From contig NZ_SRZC01000022.1 of assembly GCF_004792655.1 (NCBI RefSeq), positions 1 through 64,000 of the forward strand: 64,000 nt of DNA, in the 5' to 3' direction. The position numbers and the translations under genes are program-made. Of the stretch, positions 34,096 to 43,644 are shown one piece after another (the stretch's first letter is position 1; each line of letters begins with the position of its first letter). Under the pieces are notes generated by a model. That model did not search any database. It saw nothing but the letters and a program-made list of their open reading frames with translations, and had not been told where the DNA came from. The DNA comes from Palleniella muris (GTDB lineage: Bacteria > Bacteroidota > Bacteroidia > Bacteroidales > Bacteroidaceae).

Positions 34096-35232
34096 ATGAT
34101 AGAGAGAACCCTTTCAAACAAAATAAAAGACAGGCTCTTCCAAGGAAAAGCAATAATCCTAATAGGAGCACGGCAGGTTGGCAAAAGCACCCTGTTGAAA
34201 TTTATTGCCAACGAGACGGAGAGAAAAACCCTGTTTCTTGACTGCGACGACCCGGAGGCAAGAAGTATGTTGACAAACGCCAATATGACAGACTTGAAGA
34301 TTCTTATCGGTCAGCATGAACTTGTCGTGATAGACGAGGCACAGCGAGTGGAGAACATCGGGCTGACACTGAAACTCATCACAGACAACATGCCACATTG
34401 CCAATTACTTGTAACAGGCTCCTCAGCATTGGATTTATCCGACACCATCAATGAGCCACTCACCGGCAGGAAATATGAATACAACCTGTTCCCATTATCC
34501 ACACAAGAAATAATGAACACGGAAGGTCTGCTGAAAGTACGGCAGTCGCTTGAAACCAGACTTATTTACGGCTCTTATCCAGATGTCATCACACATAAGG
34601 ACAACGCAAAAGAACTATTGATGAATCTGGCGAACAGCTATCTGTATAAAGACATCCTGAAGAAAGACAACATAAGGAAACCCGAGTTACTGGAGAAACT
34701 GCTGGTGGCTCTGGCACTTCAAGTTGGAAGCGAGGTGTCATACAATGAGATAGCACAAACCATTGGCACCGACAGCAAGACTGTCGAGAAATATATCGGT
34801 TTGCTGGAACAATGCTTTGTTGTGTTCCGACTTAACGCTCTGTCACGAAACGTCAGGACAGAACTAAAGAAAAGCAAGAAAATATTTTTCTATGACAATG
34901 GTATACGGAATGCGCTCATTCAAAATTTCTCTCCCCTAAACCTACGCACAGACAAAGGGGCGTTGTGGGAAAATTTCTTTATCTCCGAGCGCATAAAGCG
35001 CAACCATTATAACGACTGTTACGCAAAGATGTATTTTTGGCGCACATCAGGCAAACAAGAGATTGACTACATAGAGGAAGAGGACGGACTTTTTCGAGTT
35101 TTCGAGATGAAAGCCAATCCTAAAAAAGGGCACACCTCGATGCCTACGCTATTCCTGAACAATTACAACGTGGCGGAGCAAGTTGTGGTCACGCCGGACA
35201 ACTACATCAGCTATCTTGTCAATGTGGAATAG
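34096..35232 (+). CDS. AAA-family ATPase with DUF4143 domain
   Basis: A 378-residue protein with a Walker A ARQVGKST (about 24-31), Walker B LVVIDEAQ, and the sensor LLVTGSSALDL. The C-terminal DUF4143 part is nuclease-like, with WENFFISERIKR and WRTSGKQEIDYIEE...FEMKAN resembling a restriction-endonuclease-like (D-E.K) core. These proteins are common and mobile in Bacteroidetes; their role is not known. The gene is flanked by repeats on both sides (33988-34050 and 35257-35660), which may mean it was acquired. Confidence 0.8.
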   Translation: MIERTLSNKIKDRLFQGKAIILIGARQVGKSTLLKFIANETERKTLFLDCDDPEARSMLTNANMTDLKILIGQHELVVIDEAQRVENIGLTLKLITDNMPHCQLLVTGSSALDLSDTINEPLTGRKYEYNLFPLSTQEIMNTEGLLKVRQSLETRLIYGSYPDVITHKDNAKELLMNLANSYLYKDILKKDNIRKPELLEKLLVALALQVGSEVSYNEIAQTIGTDSKTVEKYIGLLEQCFVVFRLNALSRNVRTELKKSKKIFFYDNGIRNALIQNFSPLNLRTDKGALWENFFISERIKRNHYNDCYAKMYFWRTSGKQEIDYIEEEDGLFRVFEMKANPKKGHTSMPTLFLNNYNVAEQVVVTPDNYISYLVNVE

Positions 35233-35256
35233 CCCATAAAGATACCAATATTATCA

Positions 35257-35290
35257 CTCCTCATGCGGATATATGCGGATAATCTGCATT
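35257..35290. repeat. Second copy of the CTCCTCATGCGGAT element
   Basis: CTCCTCATGCGGAT, then ATATGCGGATAATCTGCATT. The same two blocks are in the inverted repeat at 3108-3175 (on the opposite strand) with an 11-base longer middle. It lies 25 bases after the ATPase stop codon. Confidence 0.65.
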
Positions 35291-35298
35291 AATCCACA

Positions 35299-35660
35299 TT
35301 GTAATTTAACGTGAGTTCGACTAAATTGCTGTATCTGATAAAAAGCAAAATACTATAAAAAGCACCGTGAAACGGTGACTCTTCGTTAACCCCACATGCT
35401 GCTTATGGCAGCATGTGGGATGTCTCAGACCAGTGGCCTGCACCGTAAGACGGTGCCTCACACTGAAAGGGATTGCTATGGGCGTATCTTTATGCCATGA
35501 GGCACCGTCTTACGGTGCAGGATGACGCACTGATGTTGCCGCCCATGTCGCTTCGCTCCATGGCGGTTACCGAAGAGCCACCGTTTCACGGTGCTTTGGT
35601 AGCGTTTTCTTCATTCTGCCGGATAGTTGCATAATTCGTCGAACTCACGTTAATTTACCA
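35299..35660. mobile_element. 362-bp non-coding element with terminal inverted repeats and nested hairpins
   Basis: The ends at 35299-35321 and 35638-35660 are inverted repeats (21 of 23 bases; core AACGTGAGTTCGAC). Inside lie two long paired arms (about 35357-35390 with 35566-35601), a second inverted pair (35439-35462 with 35497-35521), and two simple hairpins (CCACATGCTGC at 35391-35417; CCGCCCATG at 35539-35566). The motif CACCGTNNNACGGTG occurs four times, each itself a small palindrome. There is no open reading frame. The form is MITE-like; no clear target-site duplication was found. Confidence 0.6.
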
Positions 35661-35803
35661 TCAAACGATGTCAAACCATGCCTATGACAGCGATGTCACC
35701 GTTATAAGAAAGAATTCTTTGCAACAACCTGCAAGACAGAAACTTATAACCACACCACCTGTAACACGCCATACATCAGCCATCAATCTGCAAGGAATGG
35801 CAA

Positions 35804-35890
35804 TGCAAAAGGCTACGGTTGACCATGCAAGAGGTAACAATTCACCATACAAAAGGTAACGATTCGCACAATGAATCGTTACCTTTTTCT
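35804..35890. repeat. 22-bp phased GGTNAC repeat array, locus C
   Basis: Four units with the conserved C at 35816, 35838, 35860 and 35882, exactly 22 bp apart. The last two pair as AAAAGGTAACGATTC / GAATCGTTACCTTTT followed by TTTCTTTTT, a terminator-like end. Weaker in-phase units may exist upstream (C at 35728 and 35750). Confidence 0.8.
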
Positions 35891-36087
35891 TTTTCCCGAA
35901 TTTACCACTTCCGCCCATTCCTTGACCACCGGTTCCACACATGACTATCCGCTCTTTTTCCTACACAGGGATTTCGCAACATGTTTTTTATGACACATAT
36001 CAATCATAAAGCCACACCGGCAATATTTTTCATTGATTTACTTGCATATTCAAATATTTTTCACGTAATTTGCATATTACTAAACTC

Positions 36088-37971
36088 ATGTCCGCATCCG
36101 CCTTGCAGATTAGGGAGGATGCATGGCAAAGGTTGCCGGAAGGCACCGCAATTCATACCATAATATTCGTGGACAATATCGATTTACAGAAAAAAACGTG
36201 GCTGGACCTCATTGTCGAATGGCGTGTGGAGCATATTTCAAAGCGGGAACTGACACTCCTGCTCGCATTTGTCGTGGGCATGCTCGCCGCCATTGCCGCC
36301 TTTGTGCTCCACAGCCTTATACATTTCATCCAGGAACTGCTCAGCGACAATTTCCTCAACACCCACTTCAACTGGTACTACCTTGTGTTCCCTGTGCTTG
36401 GAATCCTGCTGACAATGCTCTTCGTCCGCTATGTCGTGCGCGACAACATCTCTCACGGAATAACAAGAATCCTCTATGCCATCTCCACACGCCAAGGCAG
36501 GCTTGCCGCACATAACATGTGGAGCTCCGTGGCAGCCTCGGCAATAACCATCGGTTTCGGCGGCTCTGTCGGTGCCGAAGCACCTATCGTGCTGACAGGC
36601 TCTGCCATAGGCAGCAACCTCGCCCGCGTCTTCCGCCTTGACAGCAAAACAGTGTTCATGCTCATAGGCTGCGGAGCGTCGGCAGCGATAGCAGGCATTT
36701 TCAAAGCACCAATAGCAGGACTGGTGTTCACAATCGAGGTTCTCATGGTGGACCTCACCATGGCGTCACTCCTGCCTATGCTCATCTCGTGCGTGACAGC
36801 GACATGCTTCACCTATGTCCTTTCAGGCGATGCGTCACTGTTCCAGTTCCCACAGAACGAGGCATGGCCCGTGAACCGTGTGCCAGCAAATGCCATGTTG
36901 GGAGTGGCATGCGGACTCATATCACTGTATTTCATACGCCTCATGACATTCTGCGAGGGCATCTACGGCAGAATGGCACGCCATCCGTACCTGAAATGGC
37001 TTGTCGGCGGCGTTGTGCTCAGTACACTGATTTTCCTCTTCCCGTCACTCTATGGCGAGGGATATGCGAGCATCAACGTGCTGCTCAGTGGCAAGACAGA
37101 GGCAGAATGGAGCCAAGTGATGTCCCATTCGCCGTTTGCCGGGCATTATGAACTGCTTATCGTCTACATCGCCTTGGTAGTGATGACGAAAGCCATTGCC
37201 ACCGCATCGACAAACGGCGGTGGCGGCTGCGGCGGAACATTCGCGCCTTCACTGTTCATTGGAGCGTTCGGAGGATTCCTCTTCGCACGCATCTGGAACT
37301 ATTACGGCATAGGGGTCTATGCGCCGGAGAACAATTTCGCGCTGCTCGGAATGGCAGGAGTGATGTCGGGAGTGATGCACGCGCCGCTTACGGGAGTGTT
37401 CCTCATTGCCGAACTTACCGGCGGTTACCACATGTTCATCCCACTGCTCATTGTCAGCACGATATCCTATCTGACAATCTATATCTTCGAACCGCACAGC
37501 ATTTACGGCATGCGCCTTGCCAAAGAGGGCAAGCTCATCACACACCATACGGACCATGCGGTGCTCACGCTGATGTCTTTGGACACCGTAATCGAGCGCG
37601 ACTGTTCGGCCGTCGACCCTGACATGCCGCTGTCAAAGCTGATTCACAAAATCAGCCGCTCACGTGTCAGTGTGCTGCCTGTCGTGGATGCCGGCAACCA
37701 TTTGTTGGGCGAGATTGACATGCTGAAGCTCCGCCATATCATTTTCCGCACCGAATTGTACCATAGGTTCCAGGTGCGGCAACTGATGTCCGACCCTCCC
37801 GCAACGCTGAACGTCAATGACCCTATGGAGAAAACCATGAAGGCTTTTGACAAGACCAATGCCCAGCAGCTGCCTGTCGTGGACATCGACAATGTGCTTA
37901 TAGGCTATGTCTCACGCTCACATGTCTACTCTCTCTACAGGAAAATGGTGGCTGATATGAGTACAGATTAA
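36088..37971 (+). CDS. ClC-type chloride channel/antiporter with paired CBS domains
   Basis: A 627-residue membrane protein. The ClC core (about residues 35-440) has FGGSVGAEAPIVLTG in the position of the GREGP motif and GGGCGGTFAPSLFIGAFGG for the GxFxP anion-binding motif. Two CBS domains follow (about 490-550 and 560-625), which may bind adenine nucleotides and gate the pore. Whether it is a channel or a proton-coupled exchanger cannot be read reliably. A TTG at 36070 opens the frame slightly earlier; I chose the ATG at 36088. Downstream fmt starts 20 bases later. Confidence 0.85.
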   Translation: MSASALQIREDAWQRLPEGTAIHTIIFVDNIDLQKKTWLDLIVEWRVEHISKRELTLLLAFVVGMLAAIAAFVLHSLIHFIQELLSDNFLNTHFNWYYLVFPVLGILLTMLFVRYVVRDNISHGITRILYAISTRQGRLAAHNMWSSVAASAITIGFGGSVGAEAPIVLTGSAIGSNLARVFRLDSKTVFMLIGCGASAAIAGIFKAPIAGLVFTIEVLMVDLTMASLLPMLISCVTATCFTYVLSGDASLFQFPQNEAWPVNRVPANAMLGVACGLISLYFIRLMTFCEGIYGRMARHPYLKWLVGGVVLSTLIFLFPSLYGEGYASINVLLSGKTEAEWSQVMSHSPFAGHYELLIVYIALVVMTKAIATASTNGGGGCGGTFAPSLFIGAFGGFLFARIWNYYGIGVYAPENNFALLGMAGVMSGVMHAPLTGVFLIAELTGGYHMFIPLLIVSTISYLTIYIFEPHSIYGMRLAKEGKLITHHTDHAVLTLMSLDTVIERDCSAVDPDMPLSKLIHKISRSRVSVLPVVDAGNHLLGEIDMLKLRHIIFRTELYHRFQVRQLMSDPPATLNVNDPMEKTMKAFDKTNAQQLPVVDIDNVLIGYVSRSHVYSLYRKMVADMSTD

Positions 37972-37991
37972 AGAATAAAGAAACAAAACTT

Positions 37992-38960
37992 ATGAAGAAA
38001 GAAGATTTACGCATAATATTCATGGGCACACCGGAGTTTGCGGTGGGCACACTCGAAGCACTTATCAAAGGGGGATATAACGTTGTGGCTGTCGTAACCC
38101 AGCCTGACAAACCCGTTGGACGGCATCAGGACACACTGCAACCGTCACAAGTCAAGGTGTTTGCCATGGAGCATGGCATCCCCGTCCTCCAGCCTGTGAA
38201 GATGAAAGACCCGGAGTTTGTGGAGGAATTGCGCTCATATAATGCCGACATTCAGGTGGTTGTGGCATTCCGCATGCTGCCGGAAGTCGTGTGGGGCATG
38301 CCACGCTTCGGCACGTTCAATGTCCATGCCGCCCTCCTTCCGCAGTACCGTGGAGCGGCACCTATCAACTGGGCGGTAATCAACGGTGAGGTGGAGACAG
38401 GCGTAACAACATTCTTCCTTGACCACGACATAGACACTGGCAGGGTGATTGAGCAACGCAAGTTCCCTATCCCTGACGATGCCGATGTGGAATATGTGTA
38501 TGACGGACTTATGAATCTTGGCGCGGAGATTGCCCTTTCCACCCTCGACAAGGTCATCGAGTGTGACGGAAAGGTGGAGTCCATGCCACAGGACGACTCC
38601 GCTGCGACCAAGCATGCTCCGAAGATTTTCAAAGAAACGTGCGAGATAACCTGGGCAAAGAATGCAAAGAACGTCTATGATTTCATACGCGGTCTGTCAC
38701 CTTATCCCGGTTCATGGACAACACTTGTCCCAAAGGAAGGCAAGCCACTGACAATGAAAGTGTTCAAGACAGCAAAGACAAACATCCCTTCCGTAGGCAT
38801 GAATCCCGGCGAGATAACGGTCAAAGAAGGACGCTTGCTCGTTGCATGTGCCGACAACATGCTTGAAATCCTTGAGCTCCAGATTTCAGGAAAGAAGCGC
38901 ATGCTTGTGCGTGATTTCCTCAACGGATTCAAGAACATCGATAACTACACATGCCGATAA
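37992..38960 (+). CDS. fmt: Methionyl-tRNA formyltransferase
   Basis: Formylates initiator Met-tRNA with 10-formyl-THF. It has FMGTPEFAVGTLEAL, the HAALLPQYRGAAPINWAVINGE active site (the loop containing His and the downstream Asp in TTFFLDHDIDTG), and a C-terminal OB-like domain. At 322 residues the length is standard. It overlaps truA by 10 bases at its end. Confidence 0.95.
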   Translation: MKKEDLRIIFMGTPEFAVGTLEALIKGGYNVVAVVTQPDKPVGRHQDTLQPSQVKVFAMEHGIPVLQPVKMKDPEFVEELRSYNADIQVVVAFRMLPEVVWGMPRFGTFNVHAALLPQYRGAAPINWAVINGEVETGVTTFFLDHDIDTGRVIEQRKFPIPDDADVEYVYDGLMNLGAEIALSTLDKVIECDGKVESMPQDDSAATKHAPKIFKETCEITWAKNAKNVYDFIRGLSPYPGSWTTLVPKEGKPLTMKVFKTAKTNIPSVGMNPGEITVKEGRLLVACADNMLEILELQISGKKRMLVRDFLNGFKNIDNYTCR

Positions 38961-39700
38961 TGCGTTATTTCATTTTTCTTTCATACGACGGCACGGACTA
39001 CCATGGTTGGCAGATACAGCCGAACGCCATCTCCGTGCAGGGTGAGATTGAGCGTTGCCTGTCGACAATCTTGCGCAAACCAACCCCAATAGTAGGTGCA
39101 GGGCGCACAGATACCGGTGTCCACGCACGCATGATGGCAGCACATTTCGAGACAGAGGAAGCCATCGACCACGAACAGGTTGGCTTCCGACTGAACAGAA
39201 TGGTGCCGCAGGACATCGCCATACATAGGATTGTGCCAGTGGCTGACGACATGCACGCGCGGTTCAGTGCCACCTCGCGCACGTATCATTATTATATACA
39301 CACCCACAAGTCGCCGTTCCTCCGCAAATACTCTTTGGAGACGCACTACAATCTTGACTTTGACGCCATGAACAAGGCAGGGGAATACTTGCTGACAGTG
39401 AAGGATTTCGCCACGTTCTGCAAAGCCGGCTCTGATGTGAAGACCACCTTCTGTGATGTGCGCACTGCCAAATGGGTGGAAACTTCACCCGGAGAATGGT
39501 ACTTTGAGATAACCGCCGACCGCTTCCTCCGCAACATGGTGCGTGCCGTTGTAGGCACTCTCGTCGATGTGGGAAGGGGAAAACTGTCATTGGAGGACTT
39601 CAAGAAGGCTGTCGATGCCCACCGGCGCAGCGAAGCAAGGGAGTCCATGCCGGCACATGCACTGTTCCTTGAGAACGTGACTTATCCCGGAATGGAATGA
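38951..39700 (+). CDS. truA: tRNA pseudouridine(38-40) synthase
   Basis: Makes pseudouridine in the anticodon stem. It has the start FFLSYDGTDYHGWQ-like FIFLSYDGTDYHGWQIQ, the catalytic motif GAGRTDTGVHA (Asp), and RFLRNMVRAVVGTLVDVG. At 249 residues the length is standard. The first ATG (38951) overlaps fmt by 10 bases; a second one is at 38960. Confidence 0.95.
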   Translation: MPIMRYFIFLSYDGTDYHGWQIQPNAISVQGEIERCLSTILRKPTPIVGAGRTDTGVHARMMAAHFETEEAIDHEQVGFRLNRMVPQDIAIHRIVPVADDMHARFSATSRTYHYYIHTHKSPFLRKYSLETHYNLDFDAMNKAGEYLLTVKDFATFCKAGSDVKTTFCDVRTAKWVETSPGEWYFEITADRFLRNMVRAVVGTLVDVGRGKLSLEDFKKAVDAHRRSEARESMPAHALFLENVTYPGME

Positions 39701-39802
39701 GGATACTCCTCCTTTGATAACAAATGAATTAAACATAACAAACAAAAACATTATGCAGGCATGGTCAGACAATGACCTGCCTGACTCTGTAACATAAAAG
39801 AC

Positions 39803-40723
39803 ATGTGGCTCATACTCGCATTTCTCTCCGCCTGCCTGTTAGGCTTTTATGACGTTTTCAAGAAACACAGCCTGAAGGATAATGCTGTAATACCAATCCT
39901 TCTGCTCAACACTCTTTTCTCATCCCTCATATTCCTTCCTTTCATCATTGGTTCATCAGAAGGCATAATCAATGAGGACTCACTATTTTTCACCCACTCC
40001 TACGGCTGGGAAGGTCACAAGTACATACTGCTGAAATCATGTATCGTGCTTAGCAGCTGGCTACTTGCCTACTTCGGACTGAAGCATCTGCCGCTGACCA
40101 TTGTCGGTCCGATAAACGCAACGCGACCAGTCATGGTGCTTGTCGGCGCGACCACATTCTTCGCCGAACGCCTTAACCTGTGGCAATGGGCAGGTGTCAT
40201 CATCGCTCTCGTGGGAATAGAGATGCTGAAGAAGACCTCCAAGAAGGAGGGAATCAACTGGTGGCACAACAAATGGATTTACTTTGTCATCCTCGCCAAT
40301 GTCCTTGGCGCAGTCTCAGGTCTTTATGACAAGTACCTTATGGCATCTCCCGAGAACGGCGGCATAGGGCTTGACAAGATGGCGGTGCAGTCATGGTACA
40401 ACATTTATCAGTTCTTCATGATGCTTGCCATGCTCATCCTTCTCTGGCTGCCTACCAGAAAGAAGACCACTCCGTTCCGCTGGTGCTGGTCAATACTGCT
40501 CATCTCGGTGTTCCTCTCTGCTGCGGACTTCGCCTATTTCTATGCCCTCGGACTTGACGGAGCGATGATAAGCATAGTCTCCATGGTGCGCCGAGGCAGT
40601 GTCATTGTGAGTTTCCTTTTCGGAGCGATGATATTCAAGGAGAAGAACCTAAAGGCTAAGGTGCTTGACCTTGCACTTGTCCTGCTGTCAATGCTTCTGC
40701 TTTATGTCGGCAGCTGCCAATGA
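39803..40723 (+). CDS. DMT (EamA) family transporter
   Basis: A 306-residue membrane protein with about ten helices in two EamA repeats. Helix motifs include GPINATRPVMVLVGATTFF and MISIVSMVRRGSVIVSFLFG. Such proteins export metabolites, and the substrate is unknown. It is separated from truA by 102 bases and probably belongs to the same transcript. Confidence 0.8.
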   Translation: MWLILAFLSACLLGFYDVFKKHSLKDNAVIPILLLNTLFSSLIFLPFIIGSSEGIINEDSLFFTHSYGWEGHKYILLKSCIVLSSWLLAYFGLKHLPLTIVGPINATRPVMVLVGATTFFAERLNLWQWAGVIIALVGIEMLKKTSKKEGINWWHNKWIYFVILANVLGAVSGLYDKYLMASPENGGIGLDKMAVQSWYNIYQFFMMLAMLILLWLPTRKKTTPFRWCWSILLISVFLSAADFAYFYALGLDGAMISIVSMVRRGSVIVSFLFGAMIFKEKNLKAKVLDLALVLLSMLLLYVGSCQ

Positions 40724-40776
40724 CAAGATTTTGGAAATACATATTTTTAGGTATTGCGAGTGCATTGGGAAATCAG

Positions 40777-40785
40777 TACCTTTGC
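40777..40785 (+). promoter_or_regulatory. Promoter of the haem-uptake operon
   Basis: TACCTTTGC is an ideal -7 box, 29 bases before the HmuY-like ATG. An ATTG lies at about the -33 position. No obvious Fur-box dyad was recognised. Confidence 0.65.
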
Positions 40786-40813
40786 ACCCGCAAAATCATT
40801 TTTTAATAAACAA

Positions 40814-41605
40814 ATGCTAAAAAAAATATCATCTTACATCCTGAGTCTTATCCTTCCCGCCATGGTTCTGAGCGGATGCGAAGGTGGTTTTGACTTTGTC
40901 TATGACGAACCGCCAACGATAGAACCGACCAAATGGCAAGTTTACATTGACGCTTCGTCATGGACGGAATGGCATTACCTCGACCTTGTCGCAGTAAGCG
41001 AGCAAGCCAAGGACAATGACGGCTATGACGCTTCAAGCGCATTCATCACCATTGAGATCCCAATGGAAGCCACCGGAGATGCAGAAGCAGTGAACGGACA
41101 CCGGAAACCGGGACTGTACAAATATTGGTATGACATCTTTAACGGAGGATTAAGCAAGAATGAGTTCCGCGAATTTATACCGACAGCAGCACAACCGGAA
41201 CCGGAATCATGGACATTCGCCGTCCACCGCGACAATGTCCGCACAAACCCAGCTGTTGTGAAAGGCGTGTGGGAATCACCATTGACAGACATTTCAGATG
41301 TAAATCCCACAGTGCTGACAGATGCAGAGTTCACCGCTGACGAATGGAGCGAGAACGAGGTGTGGAGCGATGCATCAACGATGATGTCGCTCATCGTCCC
41401 CTCGCAAGGCATAAACACCAACAAAGTGCTCAGCGGATGGCTCACAATGAGCATTCCACCTATCCCTCCCGTATTCGCCCACAACAACCATGTCTTCATC
41501 CTTGCCATGCAAGACGGCACGTTTGCAGCACTGCAACTTGCCGACTACATAAGCCCCAATGGCACAAAATGCTGCCTCACAATCAACTACAAGTATCCAT
41601 TATGA
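40814..41605 (+). CDS. HmuY-family haem-binding lipoprotein
   Basis: A 263-residue lipoprotein, with lipobox VLSGC (Cys about 22). The strand pattern WQVYIDASSWTEWHYLDL matches HmuY haemophores, which take haem from host proteins and give it to a TonB receptor. Many Trp, Tyr and His residues are spread along it; the usual pair of axial His ligands is not obvious from sequence alone. It overlaps the following receptor gene by 4 bases (ATGA), and the two form a HmuY-HmuR pair. I chose the ATG at 40814 because it starts the signal peptide. Confidence 0.8.
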   Translation: MLKKISSYILSLILPAMVLSGCEGGFDFVYDEPPTIEPTKWQVYIDASSWTEWHYLDLVAVSEQAKDNDGYDASSAFITIEIPMEATGDAEAVNGHRKPGLYKYWYDIFNGGLSKNEFREFIPTAAQPEPESWTFAVHRDNVRTNPAVVKGVWESPLTDISDVNPTVLTDAEFTADEWSENEVWSDASTMMSLIVPSQGINTNKVLSGWLTMSIPPIPPVFAHNNHVFILAMQDGTFAALQLADYISPNGTKCCLTINYKYPL

Positions 41606-43545
41606 ACAAGAAAACATATCTCGGACTACTCTTTGCGTCATCATTCATGCCAGCCTTGGCACAGAATGACAGCATCTGGCGCAACATGGACCTTGACCAA
41701 GTTGTAGTGACGGGCACAAGAACCCCTAAGACTCTCAAGGACACCCCCATACAGACGCGTGTCATTTCCGCAGCAGACATCGCCAAGACTGATGCCACAA
41801 ACATTGAGGAACTCCTGCAACAAGAACTGCCGGGCATAGAATTCTCCTACGCCATGAACCAGCAGGTGAACATGAACCTCTCGGGATTCGCGGGGCAGAG
41901 CGTCCTTTTCCTCGTCGACGGCGAGCGCATTGCGGGCGAGACAATGGACAACATCGACTTCACACGCCTGTCAATGGCAAATGTGGAGCGCATCGAAATC
42001 GTCAAGGGAGCGGCATCAGCATTGTACGGTTCCAATGCCGCCGGCGGTGTGGTAAACATCATCACACGACGCAACAAAGCACCATGGTCACTGCACCTTG
42101 ACACAAGATTCGCTGAGCATGACAGCCAACGGCATAACATGGTCTTCGGATTGAGCAAGGGAAACTTCTCAAACACATTGACGGTCTCACGCACTTCGGC
42201 TGACAACTATTCCGTACACAACAATGGAAACAACCCTCTTGCACACACTTTCTCTGAGGTTTACGGCGACAAGACATGGAATTTCAAGGACAATTTCTCC
42301 GTTGACATCGCCAAGAACCTTTCCGTTCTGGGACGCGCAGGCTATTTCTTCCGCTCTGTGGAGAGAAACGTTGACACACCGGAACGTTACCGTGGCTACT
42401 CTGCCGGTCTCAAAGGGCAGTGGAAAATCTCTGACCGGGCGCACATGATGCTGGCATATTCCTTTGACCAATATGACAAATCGCAGTTCATGAGAACAAA
42501 AAAACTTGATGTGCGCAATTACTCTAACGTCCAGAATGTTACTCGTCTGCTCTTCAGCCATTATTTCCGTGAGGATGATGTGCTGACAATCGGCGGCGAC
42601 TACATGTACGATTTTCTCATGAACAACAACCTTGACGGCAACCGCCACCAGGAGTCGTTCGACATTTTCGCACAGTACGACTGGCGCATCAACAAGCAAT
42701 GGGAACTCGTAGGTGCACTTCGCTACGACCATTTCACCCATGGCGCAAAGTCACATTTCACTCCCAAGCTCTCCGCACGCTATAATCCGCTGCAGAACCT
42801 GACCTTCCGCGCTTCCTACGGCATGGGCTTCCGCGCCCCAACGCTGAAGGAAATGTACTATGACTTTGACATGGCGAGCATCTGGATTGTGCTTGGCAAC
42901 AAAGACCTTAAGGCTGAGACAAGCCACAATTTCACACTCTCTGCCGATTATGTAAAGGGCTGCTACAATTTCACCGTTGCCGGCTACTACAACAAAGTGG
43001 ATAACAGAATAACGACAGGCGTGCCTTATTACATGCCCGGGGATAACCGCCAGCTCTACCTCGACTATGTGAACATCGGCAAAATGGATGTCTACAACAT
43101 TGAGGCTACCGCTCAGGCACGATGGCATAACGGCATAAGTGCCAGACTGTCCTATGTCTTCTCCCACGAAGATGCCAAGACAAGCGTCAACCAGTACATG
43201 CCGGCAAGACCGCATTCCCTTACCGCACGAGTGGACTGGAACAAGCAGTTCTGCAAGAATTTCGGACTGAACGTTGCGCTGTCAGGGCGCGCACTGTCAT
43301 CCGTAAATAACACGGAATACATCGTCATTTCCCACCCGGAGGAAGGCACTGTCACCGTACACTACCCCACCTACTCCCTTTGGAAACTGCAGATGTCGGC
43401 ACGCATCATGCCTTTCGCGCAAGTCTGCGTGACCCTTGACAACATTTTCGACTACCGTCCGGACTACTATTACTACAACGCACCGCTAACCACGGGCTTC
43501 AACGCCATGGTAGGACTGTCGCTGGACATAGACAAAATCTTCTAA
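41602..43545 (+). CDS. HmuR-like TonB-dependent haem receptor
   Basis: A 647-residue outer-membrane receptor. It has a signal peptide (about 1-20), a TonB-box-like DLDQVVVTGTRTPKTLKDTP, a plug with IVKGAASALYGSNAAGGVVNIITRR, and a barrel with FRASYGMGFRAPTLKEMYYD (the conserved FRAP motif with NPDL-like NKDLKAE of haem receptors). It ends in ...LSLDIDKIF. It imports haem in cooperation with the upstream HmuY-like lipoprotein and TonB. Confidence 0.85.
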   Translation: MNKKTYLGLLFASSFMPALAQNDSIWRNMDLDQVVVTGTRTPKTLKDTPIQTRVISAADIAKTDATNIEELLQQELPGIEFSYAMNQQVNMNLSGFAGQSVLFLVDGERIAGETMDNIDFTRLSMANVERIEIVKGAASALYGSNAAGGVVNIITRRNKAPWSLHLDTRFAEHDSQRHNMVFGLSKGNFSNTLTVSRTSADNYSVHNNGNNPLAHTFSEVYGDKTWNFKDNFSVDIAKNLSVLGRAGYFFRSVERNVDTPERYRGYSAGLKGQWKISDRAHMMLAYSFDQYDKSQFMRTKKLDVRNYSNVQNVTRLLFSHYFREDDVLTIGGDYMYDFLMNNNLDGNRHQESFDIFAQYDWRINKQWELVGALRYDHFTHGAKSHFTPKLSARYNPLQNLTFRASYGMGFRAPTLKEMYYDFDMASIWIVLGNKDLKAETSHNFTLSADYVKGCYNFTVAGYYNKVDNRITTGVPYYMPGDNRQLYLDYVNIGKMDVYNIEATAQARWHNGISARLSYVFSHEDAKTSVNQYMPARPHSLTARVDWNKQFCKNFGLNVALSGRALSSVNNTEYIVISHPEEGTVTVHYPTYSLWKLQMSARIMPFAQVCVTLDNIFDYRPDYYYYNAPLTTGFNAMVGLSLDIDKIF

Positions 43546-43644
43546 TTCCCAAACCACATACTGAATTTCCCTCATAAGCGGGCATGCCACATGGCAAAAA
43601 AATGTCCGCTTGGGGATTCTTATGCCATAACAAAAACAAATATT

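Noticed and set aside
43591..43644. Earlier ATG for the haem-operon membrane protein
   Set aside because: The extra 18 residues are not hydrophobic or conserved-looking; ATG 43645 has the better AT-rich upstream context.
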